NCBI RefSeq assembly: GCF_014851815.1
Contig: NZ_JACVAJ010000002.1
Coordinates: 62,001-126,000 of the forward strand
Length of the DNA stretch: 64,000 nt
Reading direction: 5' to 3'
Origin: Pseudoxanthomonas sp. PXM01
GTDB lineage: Bacteria; Pseudomonadota; Gammaproteobacteria; Xanthomonadales; Xanthomonadaceae
This document shows positions 1 to 8,584 of this stretch, piece by piece. Both the position numbers and the translations under genes were made by a program. Position 1 is the stretch's first letter. Every line of letters begins with the position of its first letter. Below the pieces are notes generated by a model. It saw only the letters and a list, made by a program, of their open reading frames with translations. It ran no database searches and was not told where the DNA came from.

Positions 1-684
1 ATCCTTCTCCGGCAGGATGTAGAAAACCCCGCCCTTTTCCAACGTCGGACGGACGATCTGCTCGTAGAACCCGGGCGCCACATTGATGCAGCCGTGGGTC
101 ACGCGGTTGTCGTCCGGTGAAGCCGATGCGAGGCGCTCGGCGCGCCGTTCGCCCGGGACCGTCGCGGTGGGATGCATGGAGACGGCGGAATCGTAGTCCA
201 CCCACAGCACGCGTCCGGCGTCGATCGACGGACCGTAACCGCCCACATAGCGACCCGCGGGCGTGGTGCGATCCCGGCCCGGGATCTCGCGAAGCGCGAG
301 TCCGGCGATGCCGGGTGCGGTGTGATCGCCGACCGCCGAACCGAAGAGCCCGGGCGCTGCGCCGCGAAGCCGGCCGTCGCCACCGAACACCAGGATCTGT
401 GCAGCGGTCTTGTCCATGATCACGAACGGATAACCCTGGTTGTCCTTGCTGGCGACAACCCAGCCCGCGAGCGCGATCACCGTGTCGGACACGTCCTGGC
501 CTTGCGGAAGCTGGTCGGCGCCGGTGTCCACGTGTGCAGTGGCTTTCTCGGCATCGGTTTTCTCGGCGGCAACCTTCCCGCTCGTGGCTTTCTCGGCGCT
601 GGCCGCACTGAAGCTGGTGAACGCAAGCGCGAGTACCAGCGCGCCACCAAAGGTCCGGATCGCAGGGTGCGTATACGTGCGGAT
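1..684 (-). CDS. L,D-transpeptidase (YkuD family), 3' end cut by the window
   Basis: This is a secreted peptidoglycan L,D-transpeptidase, which makes 3-3 crosslinks or attaches proteins to murein. Counting from the start at 684, residues 1-30 are a signal peptide ending ASA. A short Lys/Glu/Ala-rich linker follows, and then the YkuD domain with the upstream His171 and the catalytic motif THGCINV (Cys199). The reading frame is open to the window edge. No ATG, GTG or near start lies at the signal peptide: the frame begins at an ATC codon placed 7 nt after GAGGAG. The only upstream alternative is a TTG at 720, which sits directly on the terminator of the preceding gene and would put ten extra residues in front of a perfect signal peptide. 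The family is certain; the AUC start is an inference. Confidence 0.85.
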   Translation of the reverse strand, partial: MRTYTHPAIRTFGGALVLALAFTSFSAASAEKATSGKVAAEKTDAEKATAHVDTGADQLPQGQDVSDTVIALAGWVVASKDNQGYPFVIMDKTAAQILVFGGDGRLRGAAPGLFGSAVGDHTAPGIAGLALREIPGRDRTTPAGRYVGGYGPSIDAGRVLWVDYDSAVSMHPTATVPGERRAERLASASPDDNRVTHGCINVAPGFYEQIVRPTLEKGGVFYILPEKD

Positions 685-721
685 GGGACAGCTCCTCGGA
701 ACGGGGATCGGATCAAACAAG

Positions 722-754
722 GAGACCGGTGGCCCTGCAGGGCCACCTGGTCTC
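722..754 (-). terminator. Rho-independent terminator of the Lpp-like gene
   Basis: Near-perfect inverted repeat: GAGACC plus GTGGCCC pairs with GGGCCAC plus GGTCTC around a TGCA loop. On the minus strand it is followed by a T-rich stretch (CCTTGTTTG). It separates the lipoprotein gene from the L,D-transpeptidase gene and argues against a TTG start at 720 for the latter. Confidence 0.6.
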
Positions 755-791
755 GGGTTCACACGGTGTATCGCAGATCGTGCAAGCGCGA

Positions 792-1061
792 TCAGCCGCG
801 CGGCACGCGGCGCGGCGCGGTTTCAAGACGCTGCACGCGGCCTTCGATCTGATCCAGGCGCTGGTTGGCCTGCTGTGCGGACTGGTTGGCGGATTCCGCG
901 CTCTGGGCTGCGCCCTGCACCTTCGTGTCGAGCTGGTCGAGGCGCGAGTTGATGCCTGCGAACTCATCGTCGTAGGTGGCGCATGCGGAAAGACTCAGGG
1001 CGGCCACGAGCGCCACGCCGAGCGTACGCGCCATCGTCAGGTGTTGTTGGTTCTTGAACAT
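792..1061 (-). CDS. Small Lpp/OprI-like outer-membrane lipoprotein
   Basis: 89 residues. A signal peptide ends in the lipobox LSACA near residue 25. The rest is a heptad-like, Gln/Ala-rich coiled coil (residues about 35-80), the build of murein lipoprotein Lpp/OprI, which bridges the outer membrane and peptidoglycan. It lacks the C-terminal Lys that Lpp uses for covalent attachment and ends in RVPRG, so it may be non-covalently anchored. The start at 1061 is supported by AAGGAGGA six bases upstream; a second Met at residue 10 is possible. It lies just upstream of an L,D-transpeptidase, the class of enzyme that attaches Lpp to murein. Confidence 0.75.
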   Translation of the reverse strand: MFKNQQHLTMARTLGVALVAALSLSACATYDDEFAGINSRLDQLDTKVQGAAQSAESANQSAQQANQRLDQIEGRVQRLETAPRRVPRG

Positions 1062-1450
1062 TCGAATCCTCCTTCGGCTGGGGAGTCGAAATATAACGGC
1101 CTTTTTGACGGAGTTTTGACCGTCATGAACCGCCTTTACCTGTCATTGGCGTACGTCGATAACGCGTGAAGAAACTCGGTTTTATGCATATTTTCGGCAT
1201 TACGGAGGGCTCGATATTCATCCAACGCTGTTGGCCTTGACCGCAATCACAGATGTGAACACGCGGACTTGATAATCGCGCCATCCTTACTGACGGATCT
1301 CCGCTGACGCGTTGCCTCTTTCATCGGTAAGGCGCACTACACACGCGCCTGGATGCGTCCAGATTGTCGCGACATCGTCGCGTTCCGCGCCACGCCCGCA
1401 GCGCACATGCGACATCCAATGCTGATCGTTCCGGGCCGACGTGGAAGGAC
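1062..1450. other. Intergenic region without a recognisable gene
   Basis: 389 bases between the Lpp-like gene and the end of the GMC oxidoreductase. It is more AT-rich than its surroundings around 1085-1260. The part next to 1061 must hold the promoter of the lipoprotein; a TATATT on the minus strand near 1091-1096 is a possible -10 box, but I see no matching -35. I see no RNA gene, repeat or credible small ORF in the rest. Confidence 0.5.
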
Positions 1451-3097
1451 TTACAGCAGGACGTGCAGATGCTCCGCCAGCCGCAGGCTCATGGCCACGA
1501 TGGTGAACGTGGGGAAAGCCCATCCGCCCGTGGGAAAGACCGAGCTGCCTGCCACATGCAGGTTGGCGACCCCATGCACCCGTGCATCGAGATCGACCAC
1601 GCCTTCGCGCGCAGACGACGCCATGCGCGTGGTGCCCATGTGGTGTGCCGTGCCGTGGATCGGCGCGTCGGAACGTGCATCGTCCGCCAGCCATGCGTCC
1701 GGCGTGAAGCGTCCTGCGCTGGCCTTCGCCAGTTCCGAACCGAAGATGGTCGCGGACATCCGATACGTGTGCCAGTCGAGATCGGTCAGCCGCCAGTCGA
1801 CGACCACCTTGCGCTGCCCCAGTGCATCCCGTTCGTCTCCCAGGCGGATGCGGCTGTCCGGGTTCGGCGCCTGCTCGAAGTAGCCGACCACATCCACCCG
1901 CTCCGCGGCGACCGGCAGTTTTCCATGACGCTTGCGATACCACGCCCGCGCCACCTGTCCCGAATGCAGGCCCGCCGTGGCCACCGCCTTGCCCAGCGCG
2001 GTGATCGAACGGTCGGTGCGCGACGCATCGACGGCGGGCTGCGCCGATTCCAGCTGTCCGTCCAGCGTCATCGCCTCGTCGTGGGTGGGTTTGCGGAAGG
2101 CCCGCCGCAATTCCCGCAATGCACGCACGCCTGCGGGCACGGCGCCTTCCACCGCGAACGGCCTGACCCGCGCATTGAGCAGGCCGTAGTGCGCGCGCGC
2201 GGCGTCGGACAGGCACAGCTCCGGATAGGACGGCGTCGGTCCCCTGCCCCCGGTGCGGTCGTAGGGCCGGGTGACGCGTTCGGGTACGCCGCCCTGCAGC
2301 GTGCCCAGCCGGCAGGTCGGATGGTCCATGAAGTAGCGGCCCACCAGACCATGCCGATTGCCCAGACCTTCGGGCGCCACGTCGTTCGAGAGCAGCAGCA
2401 ACCGCGCGTTCTCGATACCGCCGCAGGCCAGGACGTACTGCCGCGCCACCAGTCGGGTCGTCTGGCCGGACAGCGAGCGGATGGTGAGCGACTCCACATG
2501 CGTCGCCTCCGGACCGGCATCGAGCGAGGTGACGTTGGCATGCAGCAGGAGCGTCACGTTGCGCGCCTGCGCGAGTTCGTCGCGGAACGCTTCGCCGAAG
2601 AAGACCGGACTCCTGACGAACGTCCGGTGCTCAAGCAGATCGCTCACGACAGCGTGTGTTTCCTGCCCGTCCTGCTGCAGGAACGAGCCATCCGCCAGGG
2701 CGTGGTGCCCGATGCCGAAGGTCTCGCGCGCCCGCTCATAGAACGGCTGCAGCGCCTCGTATGCCAGCGGCCAGCCGCTGTTGGGCACCCAGGTGCGCCG
2801 TGAGAGATCGCCATTGCTCAGCGGGATGCAGCCGCCGCCCCATACATGGGTACTGCCGCCGAGCGCACGCAGCCGGCTGCGCACGGGATCGAAGCGCCCG
2901 TCGCCGACGGCCGCGCCTTCGTAGAGCGATTGGCTGAGCGATTCAGGACGGTGGCCCCCGCCTTCGACCAGGCAGACGTTGACCGGAGTGTTCAACCAGG
3001 ATCGTGCCAGCGCGATGCCGGCGGGGCCTGCGCCCACGATGCAGACGTCCGCATCGATACGGCTCGGCAAGGGGGCGCTGTTCGCATCCAGGATCAC
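1451..3097 (-). CDS. GMC-family FAD-dependent oxidoreductase
   Basis: A flavoprotein of the glucose-methanol-choline oxidoreductase family, about 548 residues. The N-terminal dinucleotide-binding fold carries DADVCIVGAGPAG. The C-terminal GMC domain shows HMGTTRM and VAGSSVFPTGGWAFPT, with the conserved His and Asn/Thr region of the active site. The substrate (an alcohol or sugar) cannot be told. The GTG at 3097 is chosen because family members typically begin about 15 residues before the VGAGPAG motif; the frame stays open to another GTG at 3214, but the added stretch is Pro/Arg-rich and lacks similarity to the fold. Neither start has a good ribosome binding site. Confidence 0.8.
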   Translation of the reverse strand: MILDANSAPLPSRIDADVCIVGAGPAGIALARSWLNTPVNVCLVEGGGHRPESLSQSLYEGAAVGDGRFDPVRSRLRALGGSTHVWGGGCIPLSNGDLSRRTWVPNSGWPLAYEALQPFYERARETFGIGHHALADGSFLQQDGQETHAVVSDLLEHRTFVRSPVFFGEAFRDELAQARNVTLLLHANVTSLDAGPEATHVESLTIRSLSGQTTRLVARQYVLACGGIENARLLLLSNDVAPEGLGNRHGLVGRYFMDHPTCRLGTLQGGVPERVTRPYDRTGGRGPTPSYPELCLSDAARAHYGLLNARVRPFAVEGAVPAGVRALRELRRAFRKPTHDEAMTLDGQLESAQPAVDASRTDRSITALGKAVATAGLHSGQVARAWYRKRHGKLPVAAERVDVVGYFEQAPNPDSRIRLGDERDALGQRKVVVDWRLTDLDWHTYRMSATIFGSELAKASAGRFTPDAWLADDARSDAPIHGTAHHMGTTRMASSAREGVVDLDARVHGVANLHVAGSSVFPTGGWAFPTFTIVAMSLRLAEHLHVLL

Positions 3098-3283
3098 GGG
3101 ACCATCCGGGGGTTGATCCCGCAACGCGCGGCATCTCGGTGGAGTGGCGTGGCCGTCGACGGGCAGGCGCGGAAGCGGGAACGGGCGCGTGCTCGGGACG
3201 GGCGCCGCAGACACTGCGACCGGTTCTGTTACTCCCGCGTGATGACAGGCCGCCCGGCGGTGCCGTCCGGCGTCGCCCGTACG

Positions 3284-3679
3284 CTAGGGCGCCGGTGTTG
3301 CGTCGCCGAAGACCAGCTTCACCGTCGGACGCGCGGGGTCGCCGGCGCTGTACTGCGTCTGCGGGAAGTCGGGATAGCCGGGATAGCTCGCGTGCAGCGT
3401 GTCGCCGGACAGCCACTGCAGTGTCAGTGGCGTGTGGTCCAGCGGCGCGTCGAAGCCGGCCACGCCGGTGGACGCCATGCATTCGGCTTTGCGCGACGAC
3501 TCCAGCACGGTGACCTGCGTGCGACGGTAGGTCGTGAGGCTGCAGCCGCAGTGGCGCAGCTCGGCCTTCAACGTGCCATCGGGGGACGGCAGTGCGTACA
3601 CCGGTTCGTCCACGCATCCGCAGGCGGCAAGGCCTGACAGCACGACGCACGACACGACGAGGCGAGACAGGCGCTTCAT
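3284..3679 (-). CDS. Putative lipoprotein of unknown function
   Basis: 131 residues. The N-terminus is a lipoprotein signal, with lipobox LAACG around residue 20, so it is likely membrane-anchored in the periplasm. The mature part has extra cysteines (CGCVDEP, CGCSLTTYRR, ECMAS) that could form disulfides. I do not recognise the family. It is convergent with nothing nearby and separated from the racemase gene by 168 bases. Confidence 0.6.
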   Translation of the reverse strand: MKRLSRLVVSCVVLSGLAACGCVDEPVYALPSPDGTLKAELRHCGCSLTTYRRTQVTVLESSRKAECMASTGVAGFDAPLDHTPLTLQWLSGDTLHASYPGYPDFPQTQYSAGDPARPTVKLVFGDATPAP

Positions 3680-3847
3680 GGCAGGACGGACTCCCTGGAA
3701 CGTGACCCTCCCGATCGTAGGGGCCACGCACGCGATGGGCAACGCCGTCCTCCTCGCCGCACGGCGCGGTACGCGTTGCCGACGGCTCGACGCGCACGTG
3801 CGTTCGGCCCCGCATAATCGCGTCATGGAGACACGGCGGACGCACGC

Positions 3848-4543
3848 ATGAAGACGATCGGACTGATCGGCGGGATGAGCTGGGAATCGACGGTGCCGTA
3901 CTACCGCCAGATCAACGAAGGCATCAAGGCGCGGCTGGGGGGACTGCATTCGGCGAAGGTGGTGCTGTACAGCGTCGACTTCCACGAGATCGAGCAATTG
4001 CAGCGCGACGGCGACTGGGACGCCGCAGGCGACCGGCTGGCCGACGCCGCGCGCCGCCTGCACGCGGCCGGCGCCGACCTGCTGGTGCTGTGCACCAACA
4101 CCATGCACAAGGTGGCGCCGCAGATCGAAACGGCCGTGCCCATCCCGCTGCTGCACATCGCCGACGCCACCGCCGCGGCCATCCTGGCGGCCGGCCATCG
4201 CAGCGTCGGCCTGCTCGGTACCCGCTTCACCATGGAGCAGGACTTCTACCGGCAGCGCCTGCAGCAACGCCATGGCCTCCAGGTCATCGTGCCGGACGCG
4301 GACGACCGCAGCATCGTCCATGACGTGATCTACGACGAGCTGTGCCGTGGCGTGGTCCGCGATGCCTCGCGCGACCGCTATCGCCGCATCATGGACGACC
4401 TGGTGGCCGGCGGCGCGGAGGCCATCATCCTCGGCTGCACCGAGATCGGCCTGCTGGTGGCGGCGCAGGATGCGCGCGTCCCGTTGTTCGATACCACGGC
4501 CCTGCATGCCGCCGCAGCCGTGGAGGCCGCACTGGCGGCGTGA
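3848..4543 (+). CDS. Aspartate/glutamate racemase family protein
   Basis: 231 residues, the length of the YgeA/aspartate racemase family, which interconverts L- and D-amino acids without cofactor through two cysteines. Both are present: Cys82 in LCTNTMHK and Cys197 in LGCTEIGLL. The N-terminus MKTIGLIGGMSWEST is the family signature. The enzyme is cytoplasmic. The exact amino acid cannot be told from the sequence. Confidence 0.88.
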   Translation: MKTIGLIGGMSWESTVPYYRQINEGIKARLGGLHSAKVVLYSVDFHEIEQLQRDGDWDAAGDRLADAARRLHAAGADLLVLCTNTMHKVAPQIETAVPIPLLHIADATAAAILAAGHRSVGLLGTRFTMEQDFYRQRLQQRHGLQVIVPDADDRSIVHDVIYDELCRGVVRDASRDRYRRIMDDLVAGGAEAIILGCTEIGLLVAAQDARVPLFDTTALHAAAAVEAALAA

Positions 4544-4553
4544 CGCGGCCCGC

Positions 4554-4946
4554 TCACGCCGGGATGCGGGCGATGGCCTTGATCTCGAAATCGAACCCGG
4601 CCAGCCAGTTCACGCCGATCGCAGTCCAGTTCGGATAGGGCCGCGCTGGAAAGACCTCGTCCTTCACCGCCAGCACGGTCTCGAACTGGCGCTCGGGGTC
4701 GGTGTGGAAGCTGGTCACGTCGACGATATCGTCCAGGCTGGCCCCGGCGGCATGCAGGATCGCTTGCAGGTTCTTGAAGGCCAGCCGGACCTGCTGTTCG
4801 AAGTCCGGCTCCGGCGAGCCATCCTCGCGGCTACCCACGGTCCCGGACACGAACAGGAAGCCATCCGAGCGCACGGCGGCCGAGTAGCGGTGATGGTCAT
4901 ACAGGGCCTGGCGGCCAGCGGGGAAAACGACGTCGCGCGTGCTCAT
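4554..4946 (-). CDS. RidA/YjgF/YER057c family protein (imine/enamine deaminase-like)
   Basis: 130 residues, a full-length RidA-fold protein that would assemble as a trimer in the cytoplasm. The conserved FVSGTVG strand is at 32-38. Arg102 (ARPYPNW) aligns with the substrate-carboxylate arginine of deaminating RidA proteins, and Glu121 (FEIKAIA) with the catalytic Glu. It is therefore possibly active, although the sequence around Arg102 differs from the archetype. It is transcribed divergently from a LysR regulator, which suggests a regulated, substrate-specific paralogue rather than housekeeping RidA. Confidence 0.85.
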   Translation of the reverse strand: MSTRDVVFPAGRQALYDHHRYSAAVRSDGFLFVSGTVGSREDGSPEPDFEQQVRLAFKNLQAILHAAGASLDDIVDVTSFHTDPERQFETVLAVKDEVFPARPYPNWTAIGVNWLAGFDFEIKAIARIPA

Positions 4947-5039
4947 GGGAATCTCCTGGAGGGGCCGACGGCCCCGATGGGGTAGCGATCACTCTAGGTG
5001 CCCGATGCGCCGGGATATACACGGCCATCCCGGTATCAC

Positions 5040-5058
5040 TGTTTGTAGAATCCAAACA
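5040..5058. promoter_or_regulatory. Candidate LysR operator in the RidA/LysR divergent region
   Basis: Perfect dyad TGTTTG-N7-CAAACA in the intergenic region between the RidA-like gene and the LysR gene. It contains the T-N11-A pattern of LysR-type regulator sites. It lies 24 bases before the LysR start, where autorepression is usual. Confidence 0.55.
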
Positions 5059-5082
5059 ATTCCCTTTCCTCCAGGAGCCCGC

Positions 5083-6006
5083 ATGGACCGCATCGACGCG
5101 ATGCAGGCCTTCGTCCGCGTGGTGGAAACCGGCAGCTTCACCAAGGCGGCCGACACGCTGCAGGCCAGCCGGACGCGGGTGACGCACCTGGTGCAGCAGC
5201 TCGAAACGCACCTGCGGGTGAAGCTGCTCCACCGCACCACGCGCAAGGTGAACACCACCGCCGACGGCGCCGCGTACTACGAGCGCGTCGTCCGCCTGCT
5301 GGCCGACCTGGACGATGCGGAGACCAGCCTGTCGACCGCCTCCGAGGCGCCACGCGGCCGGCTGCGCGTGGATGTGCCCGCCCCGTTCGCCCTGCACATC
5401 CTGGTCCCCGCCCTGCCCGGTTTCCACGCGCGCTATCCGGACATCCAGCTCGACCTCGGCGCCAGCGACCGCAAGATCGACCTGATCGACGAGAACGTGG
5501 ACTGCGTGGTGCGCGGCGGCGAACTCACCGACGCATCATTACGTGCACGGCACGTCGGCGACCTGCTGCTCGGCGTGTACGCCTCGCCCGCCTATCTGGC
5601 GCGTGCCGGCACGCCCGCACATCCCTCGGCACTGGAAGATGCCGCGCACCGCATCGTGGGCTACCGCAGTTCGCGCACCGGCAGTCCCTTGATGACGCCG
5701 ATGCATCGCGACGATGAGCAGTATGTCGTGCAGGGCCGTCACGTGCTGTCGGTGGACGACGGCAATGCCTACCTCGCCGCCGGCATCGCGGGCCTGGGCG
5801 TGCTGTGGCTACCCCAGTACATGGCGCGCGCACCGCAGGCGCGCGGCGAACTGGTGCCGCTGTTCGCGGACTGGCGCCTGGATCCGATGCCGATGTACGT
5901 GGCGTTCCCGCCCAACCGCCATGTCAGCCGCAAGCTGCGGGTGTTCATCGACTGGATCGTCGCGCTGATGGCGCAGCATGCGCCGGCCATCCGGCCGCCG
6001 CGATAG
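5083..6006 (+). CDS. LysR-family transcriptional regulator
   Basis: 307 residues. The N-terminal winged helix-turn-helix (MDRIDAMQAFVRVVETGSF, helix around 20-45) and C-terminal periplasmic-binding-like effector domain are typical; the sequence style (DRIDAMQAF, LLHRTTRKVN) is that of the large CrgA/AaeR-like LysR subgroup. The ATG at 5083 is preceded by CCAGGAG. It is divergent from the RidA-like gene at 4554-4946, with a dyad at 5040-5058 between them, so it probably controls that gene and itself. The inducer is unknown. Confidence 0.9.
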   Translation: MDRIDAMQAFVRVVETGSFTKAADTLQASRTRVTHLVQQLETHLRVKLLHRTTRKVNTTADGAAYYERVVRLLADLDDAETSLSTASEAPRGRLRVDVPAPFALHILVPALPGFHARYPDIQLDLGASDRKIDLIDENVDCVVRGGELTDASLRARHVGDLLLGVYASPAYLARAGTPAHPSALEDAAHRIVGYRSSRTGSPLMTPMHRDDEQYVVQGRHVLSVDDGNAYLAAGIAGLGVLWLPQYMARAPQARGELVPLFADWRLDPMPMYVAFPPNRHVSRKLRVFIDWIVALMAQHAPAIRPPR

Positions 6007-6071
6007 TCGGAACGGCGGCGCACAGACCATCGCGCGGGCAAGGCATCGATGCCGACGGCCCGCCGCATCCC

Positions 6072-6506
6072 TCACAGGTGCTTCTGGACCGCCTCGGAAA
6101 TGCAGTCGCCCAGCGCTTCGGACTTGTCGGTTCCGTGACGGTCCTGGCACGCGACCAGATCGTCCGCGATCCTGCTGAAAGGGATGCGGACATCGATTCC
6201 CTGGGCCCGTGTCAGGCAGACCAGGCCCCTGTAGTGGAAATACGGGAACGCAGCGACATCGGGCCTGGCGTAGATGTCGTCCAGGATCGCGTGCAGCAGG
6301 ATCGCGCGCGGATCGTTCCGGGTCTTTGCGCGCGGAGGCAGCGTGGCCTCCAGGTCCGCCTTGGTCTTGCCGTGGTCGCGCATGCCGAGCGCCGCGTTGG
6401 TCGCGTCGAATTCGTACTGGCATGCGCTCATGTCGATGTCCTTCGACAGCGCGACCGTTGTCGGGAGCAGCAGCAGGCACAGCAGGCCAGACCTGATTCC
6501 GTGCAT
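6072..6506 (-). CDS. Hypothetical exported protein
   Basis: 144 residues with a clear signal peptide (about residues 1-21, hydrophobic LLCLLLLPTTVA core). The mature protein has four cysteines (SACQY, LVCLTRA, VACQDR, GDCISE) that could pair as two disulfides in the periplasm. I do not recognise the family. It lies between the LysR gene and pilZ, with no obvious functional link. Confidence 0.55.
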   Translation of the reverse strand: MHGIRSGLLCLLLLPTTVALSKDIDMSACQYEFDATNAALGMRDHGKTKADLEATLPPRAKTRNDPRAILLHAILDDIYARPDVAAFPYFHYRGLVCLTRAQGIDVRIPFSRIADDLVACQDRHGTDKSEALGDCISEAVQKHL

Positions 6507-6577
6507 CGGTTCCTCCGTCGGGAGCGCCGCCTTGAGCCCATGGCGGACGCAACGGCCCGGTCGCGGGCCGTGTGCGC

Positions 6578-6931
6578 TTACATCGTGTGCGTCGGCTTCT
6601 CGCCGTTGAGGCTGCCGGCCAGCATCGTCTCGATGCGGTTCTTGATGGCCTCGCCCTCGCCGTTCTCGGCGAATTGCACGCCGATGCCGGCCGCGCGGTT
6701 GCCCTGCGCACCGACCGGCGTCACCCAGACCACCTTGCCGGCCACCGGCAGGCGGTCGCTGGATTCGGGCAGGGTGAGCAGCAGGAAGACCTCGTCGCCG
6801 AGGAAGTAGCGCTTGGGCGTGGGCACGAAGATGCCACCGCCTTTCACGAAAGGCATGTAGGCGTTGTACAGCGCGGCCTTGTCCTTGACTGCCAGCGACA
6901 GGATGCCCTGCCGTCCACCTGCTGCATTCAT
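6578..6931 (-). CDS. pilZ: PilZ, type IV pilus biogenesis protein
   Basis: 117 residues from the ATG at 6931, exactly the length known for Xanthomonas PilZ. It is a single PilZ domain. The c-di-GMP-binding RxxxR and (D/N)xSxxG motifs are replaced (FVKGGGIFVPT at about 29-39), as in the true PilZ that acts through protein partners such as PilB and FimX rather than binding the nucleotide. GGAG lies just upstream of 6931. An in-frame GTG/ATG further out at 6985 would overlap holB and is less likely. It follows holB by 19 nt, at the end of the mltG-tmk-holB operon. Confidence 0.92.
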   Translation of the reverse strand: MNAAGGRQGILSLAVKDKAALYNAYMPFVKGGGIFVPTPKRYFLGDEVFLLLTLPESSDRLPVAGKVVWVTPVGAQGNRAAGIGVQFAENGEGEAIKNRIETMLAGSLNGEKPTHTM

Positions 6932-6950
6932 CACTGTCTCCGTGTTTCCG

Positions 6951-7925
6951 TCAGCGGCGCGCCCCGACAGCGCGTCCGCGATCATTGCCGGCCCAGGCCA
7001 GCAGCAGCTCCACCATGGCCAGGTCGCCGCGTACCGTCGTCCGCAACAGGTCGCGGGTGCGGTTGGCGGCGTCGAACCAGGTGGCCAGCTTGTTCAATCG
7101 GGCCGGATCGGTCAAGCCGACGGTGCCGGCCTGCGCCAGCGCCAGGTCGGCCGCATGCCGCAGCCGCGCATCGGCCAGTTCGTCGTTGGACCAGCGCTGC
7201 GCGGTCTCGACCACGCCGATCTCGCCCTTCTCCAGCCGCTGCAAATCGCGTGCCACGGCTTCGCGCAGCGCCAGGCCATCGTGGCGCAGCCAGTCGTCGG
7301 CCAGACCGGGATGGCCGCGCGCGGCGTCCAGCGCGCGCACTGCGTCGGTCGCCGCATGCCCCTGCGCCTGCAGCCAGGCGAGCGCTTCGTCGCGGGGTGG
7401 CAGGCGGAATTCGATGCGCTGGCAGCGGCTACGGATGGTCGCCGGCAGGCGCGCAGGCTGCGCGCTGACCAGCCACAGGTAGCGGTTGGGCGCGGGCTCT
7501 TCCAGCGTCTTCAGCAACGCATTGCAGGCCGACCGGTTGATCGCGTCGGCCGGATCGATCAGCGCCACCTGCGCGCCGCCGTACTGCGGCGTCAGCGCCA
7601 GCTTCTGCGACACCTCGCGGATCTGGTCGATGACGATCTCGGTGCGCAGCTTGCTGCCGTCCTTGGTGGCGACGAACGAGATGACCTGCAGGTCCGGATG
7701 CGTGCCGGCGTCGATCAGGCGGGTGCTGCGATCATCCGGCGCAGGCTCTCCATCCGCGTTGCGCTGCTGCGCCAGCACGCGCCGCGCCAGACGATCCAGC
7801 ACCGCGCGCTTGCCGAGACCGGCGGGACCGCACACGAGCAGGCCATGACCGAGGCGGCCGGACTCCAGCGCCGCGACGGCATGGTCGTAGGCGCGCTGCT
7901 GCCAGGGTGAGAACGCAGTGCTCAT
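6951..7925 (-). CDS. holB: DNA polymerase III delta' subunit
   Basis: 324 residues. The clamp-loader AAA+ subunit delta'. The P-loop-like segment GPAGLGKRAVLD has Arg where ATPases have Thr/Ser, as expected of the non-hydrolysing delta'. The four zinc-module cysteines of the E. coli protein are not visible. Sensor-like and C-terminal regions are present ([21 protein letters not shown]). Its ATG overlaps the tmk stop (ATGA), implying translational coupling. Confidence 0.93.
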   Translation of the reverse strand: MSTAFSPWQQRAYDHAVAALESGRLGHGLLVCGPAGLGKRAVLDRLARRVLAQQRNADGEPAPDDRSTRLIDAGTHPDLQVISFVATKDGSKLRTEIVIDQIREVSQKLALTPQYGGAQVALIDPADAINRSACNALLKTLEEPAPNRYLWLVSAQPARLPATIRSRCQRIEFRLPPRDEALAWLQAQGHAATDAVRALDAARGHPGLADDWLRHDGLALREAVARDLQRLEKGEIGVVETAQRWSNDELADARLRHAADLALAQAGTVGLTDPARLNKLATWFDAANRTRDLLRTTVRGDLAMVELLLAWAGNDRGRAVGARR

Positions 7926-8584
7926 GCCAGATCGCTGTCCGTCAGGGTGCGCAGGTAGGCGGTGATGGCGGCATCGACGGCCGCGGCGACACCCGCGGGC
8001 GGCAACGATGCATCGATCACGCGGAAGCGCTGCGGTTCGGCCGCGGCACGCGCACGGAAACCCGCACGCACGCGTTCGAAGAAATCGTCCTGCTCGCTCT
8101 CGATGCGGTCGGGCCACAGGTCGCGGCCGGCGGTGCGCGCGCGTCCCTCGCGCACGTCGAGGTCGAGCAGCAGGGTCAGGCCCGGCTTCAGGCCCACCGC
8201 GCGACGTTCCAATGCGGTGATCCATTCGGGATCCAGTCCGCGGCCGGCGCCCTGGTAGGCGTAGCTGGAGTCGGTGAAGCGGTCGCTGATGACGAACGAT
8301 CCGCGCCGCAGCGCCGGTCGCACCACCTCGCGCACATGCTGCGCGCGCGAGGCGAACATCAGCAGCAGTTCGGTCTCGGCGGCGAGCGGTTCGTCCTGCG
8401 CACCGAGCAGCAGCTCGCGGATGCGCTCAGCCAATGGCGTGCCACCCGGTTCGCGTGTCAGCACGACATCATGGCCGGCGGCCTGGAGTCGATCACGGAT
8501 GGCCGCGATGGCACTGGTCTTGCCGGCGCCCTCGCCACCTTCCAGCGTGATCAGCCGCGGCTGCGACAACAGGGCCTCGCTCAC
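7922..8584 (-). CDS. tmk: Thymidylate kinase
   Basis: 220 residues. It phosphorylates dTMP to dTDP. The P-loop GGEGAGKTS (about 16-24), TREPGGTP, SDRFTDSSYAYQG and the lid region with LWPDRIESEQDDFF are all present. The start is GTG at 8584, overlapping the mltG stop (GTGA), and the gene overlaps holB at the other end. It is the middle gene of mltG-tmk-holB-pilZ. Confidence 0.96.
   Translation of the reverse strand: MSEALLSQPRLITLEGGEGAGKTSAIAAIRDRLQAAGHDVVLTREPGGTPLAERIRELLLGAQDEPLAAETELLLMFASRAQHVREVVRPALRRGSFVISDRFTDSSYAYQGAGRGLDPEWITALERRAVGLKPGLTLLLDLDVREGRARTAGRDLWPDRIESEQDDFFERVRAGFRARAAAEPQRFRVIDASLPPAGVAAAVDAAITAYLRTLTDSDLA

Noticed and set aside
685..720. TTG at 720 as the start of the L,D-transpeptidase.
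   Set aside because: It sits on the T-tract of the preceding terminator, has no ribosome binding site and adds a stretch in front of a perfect signal peptide.
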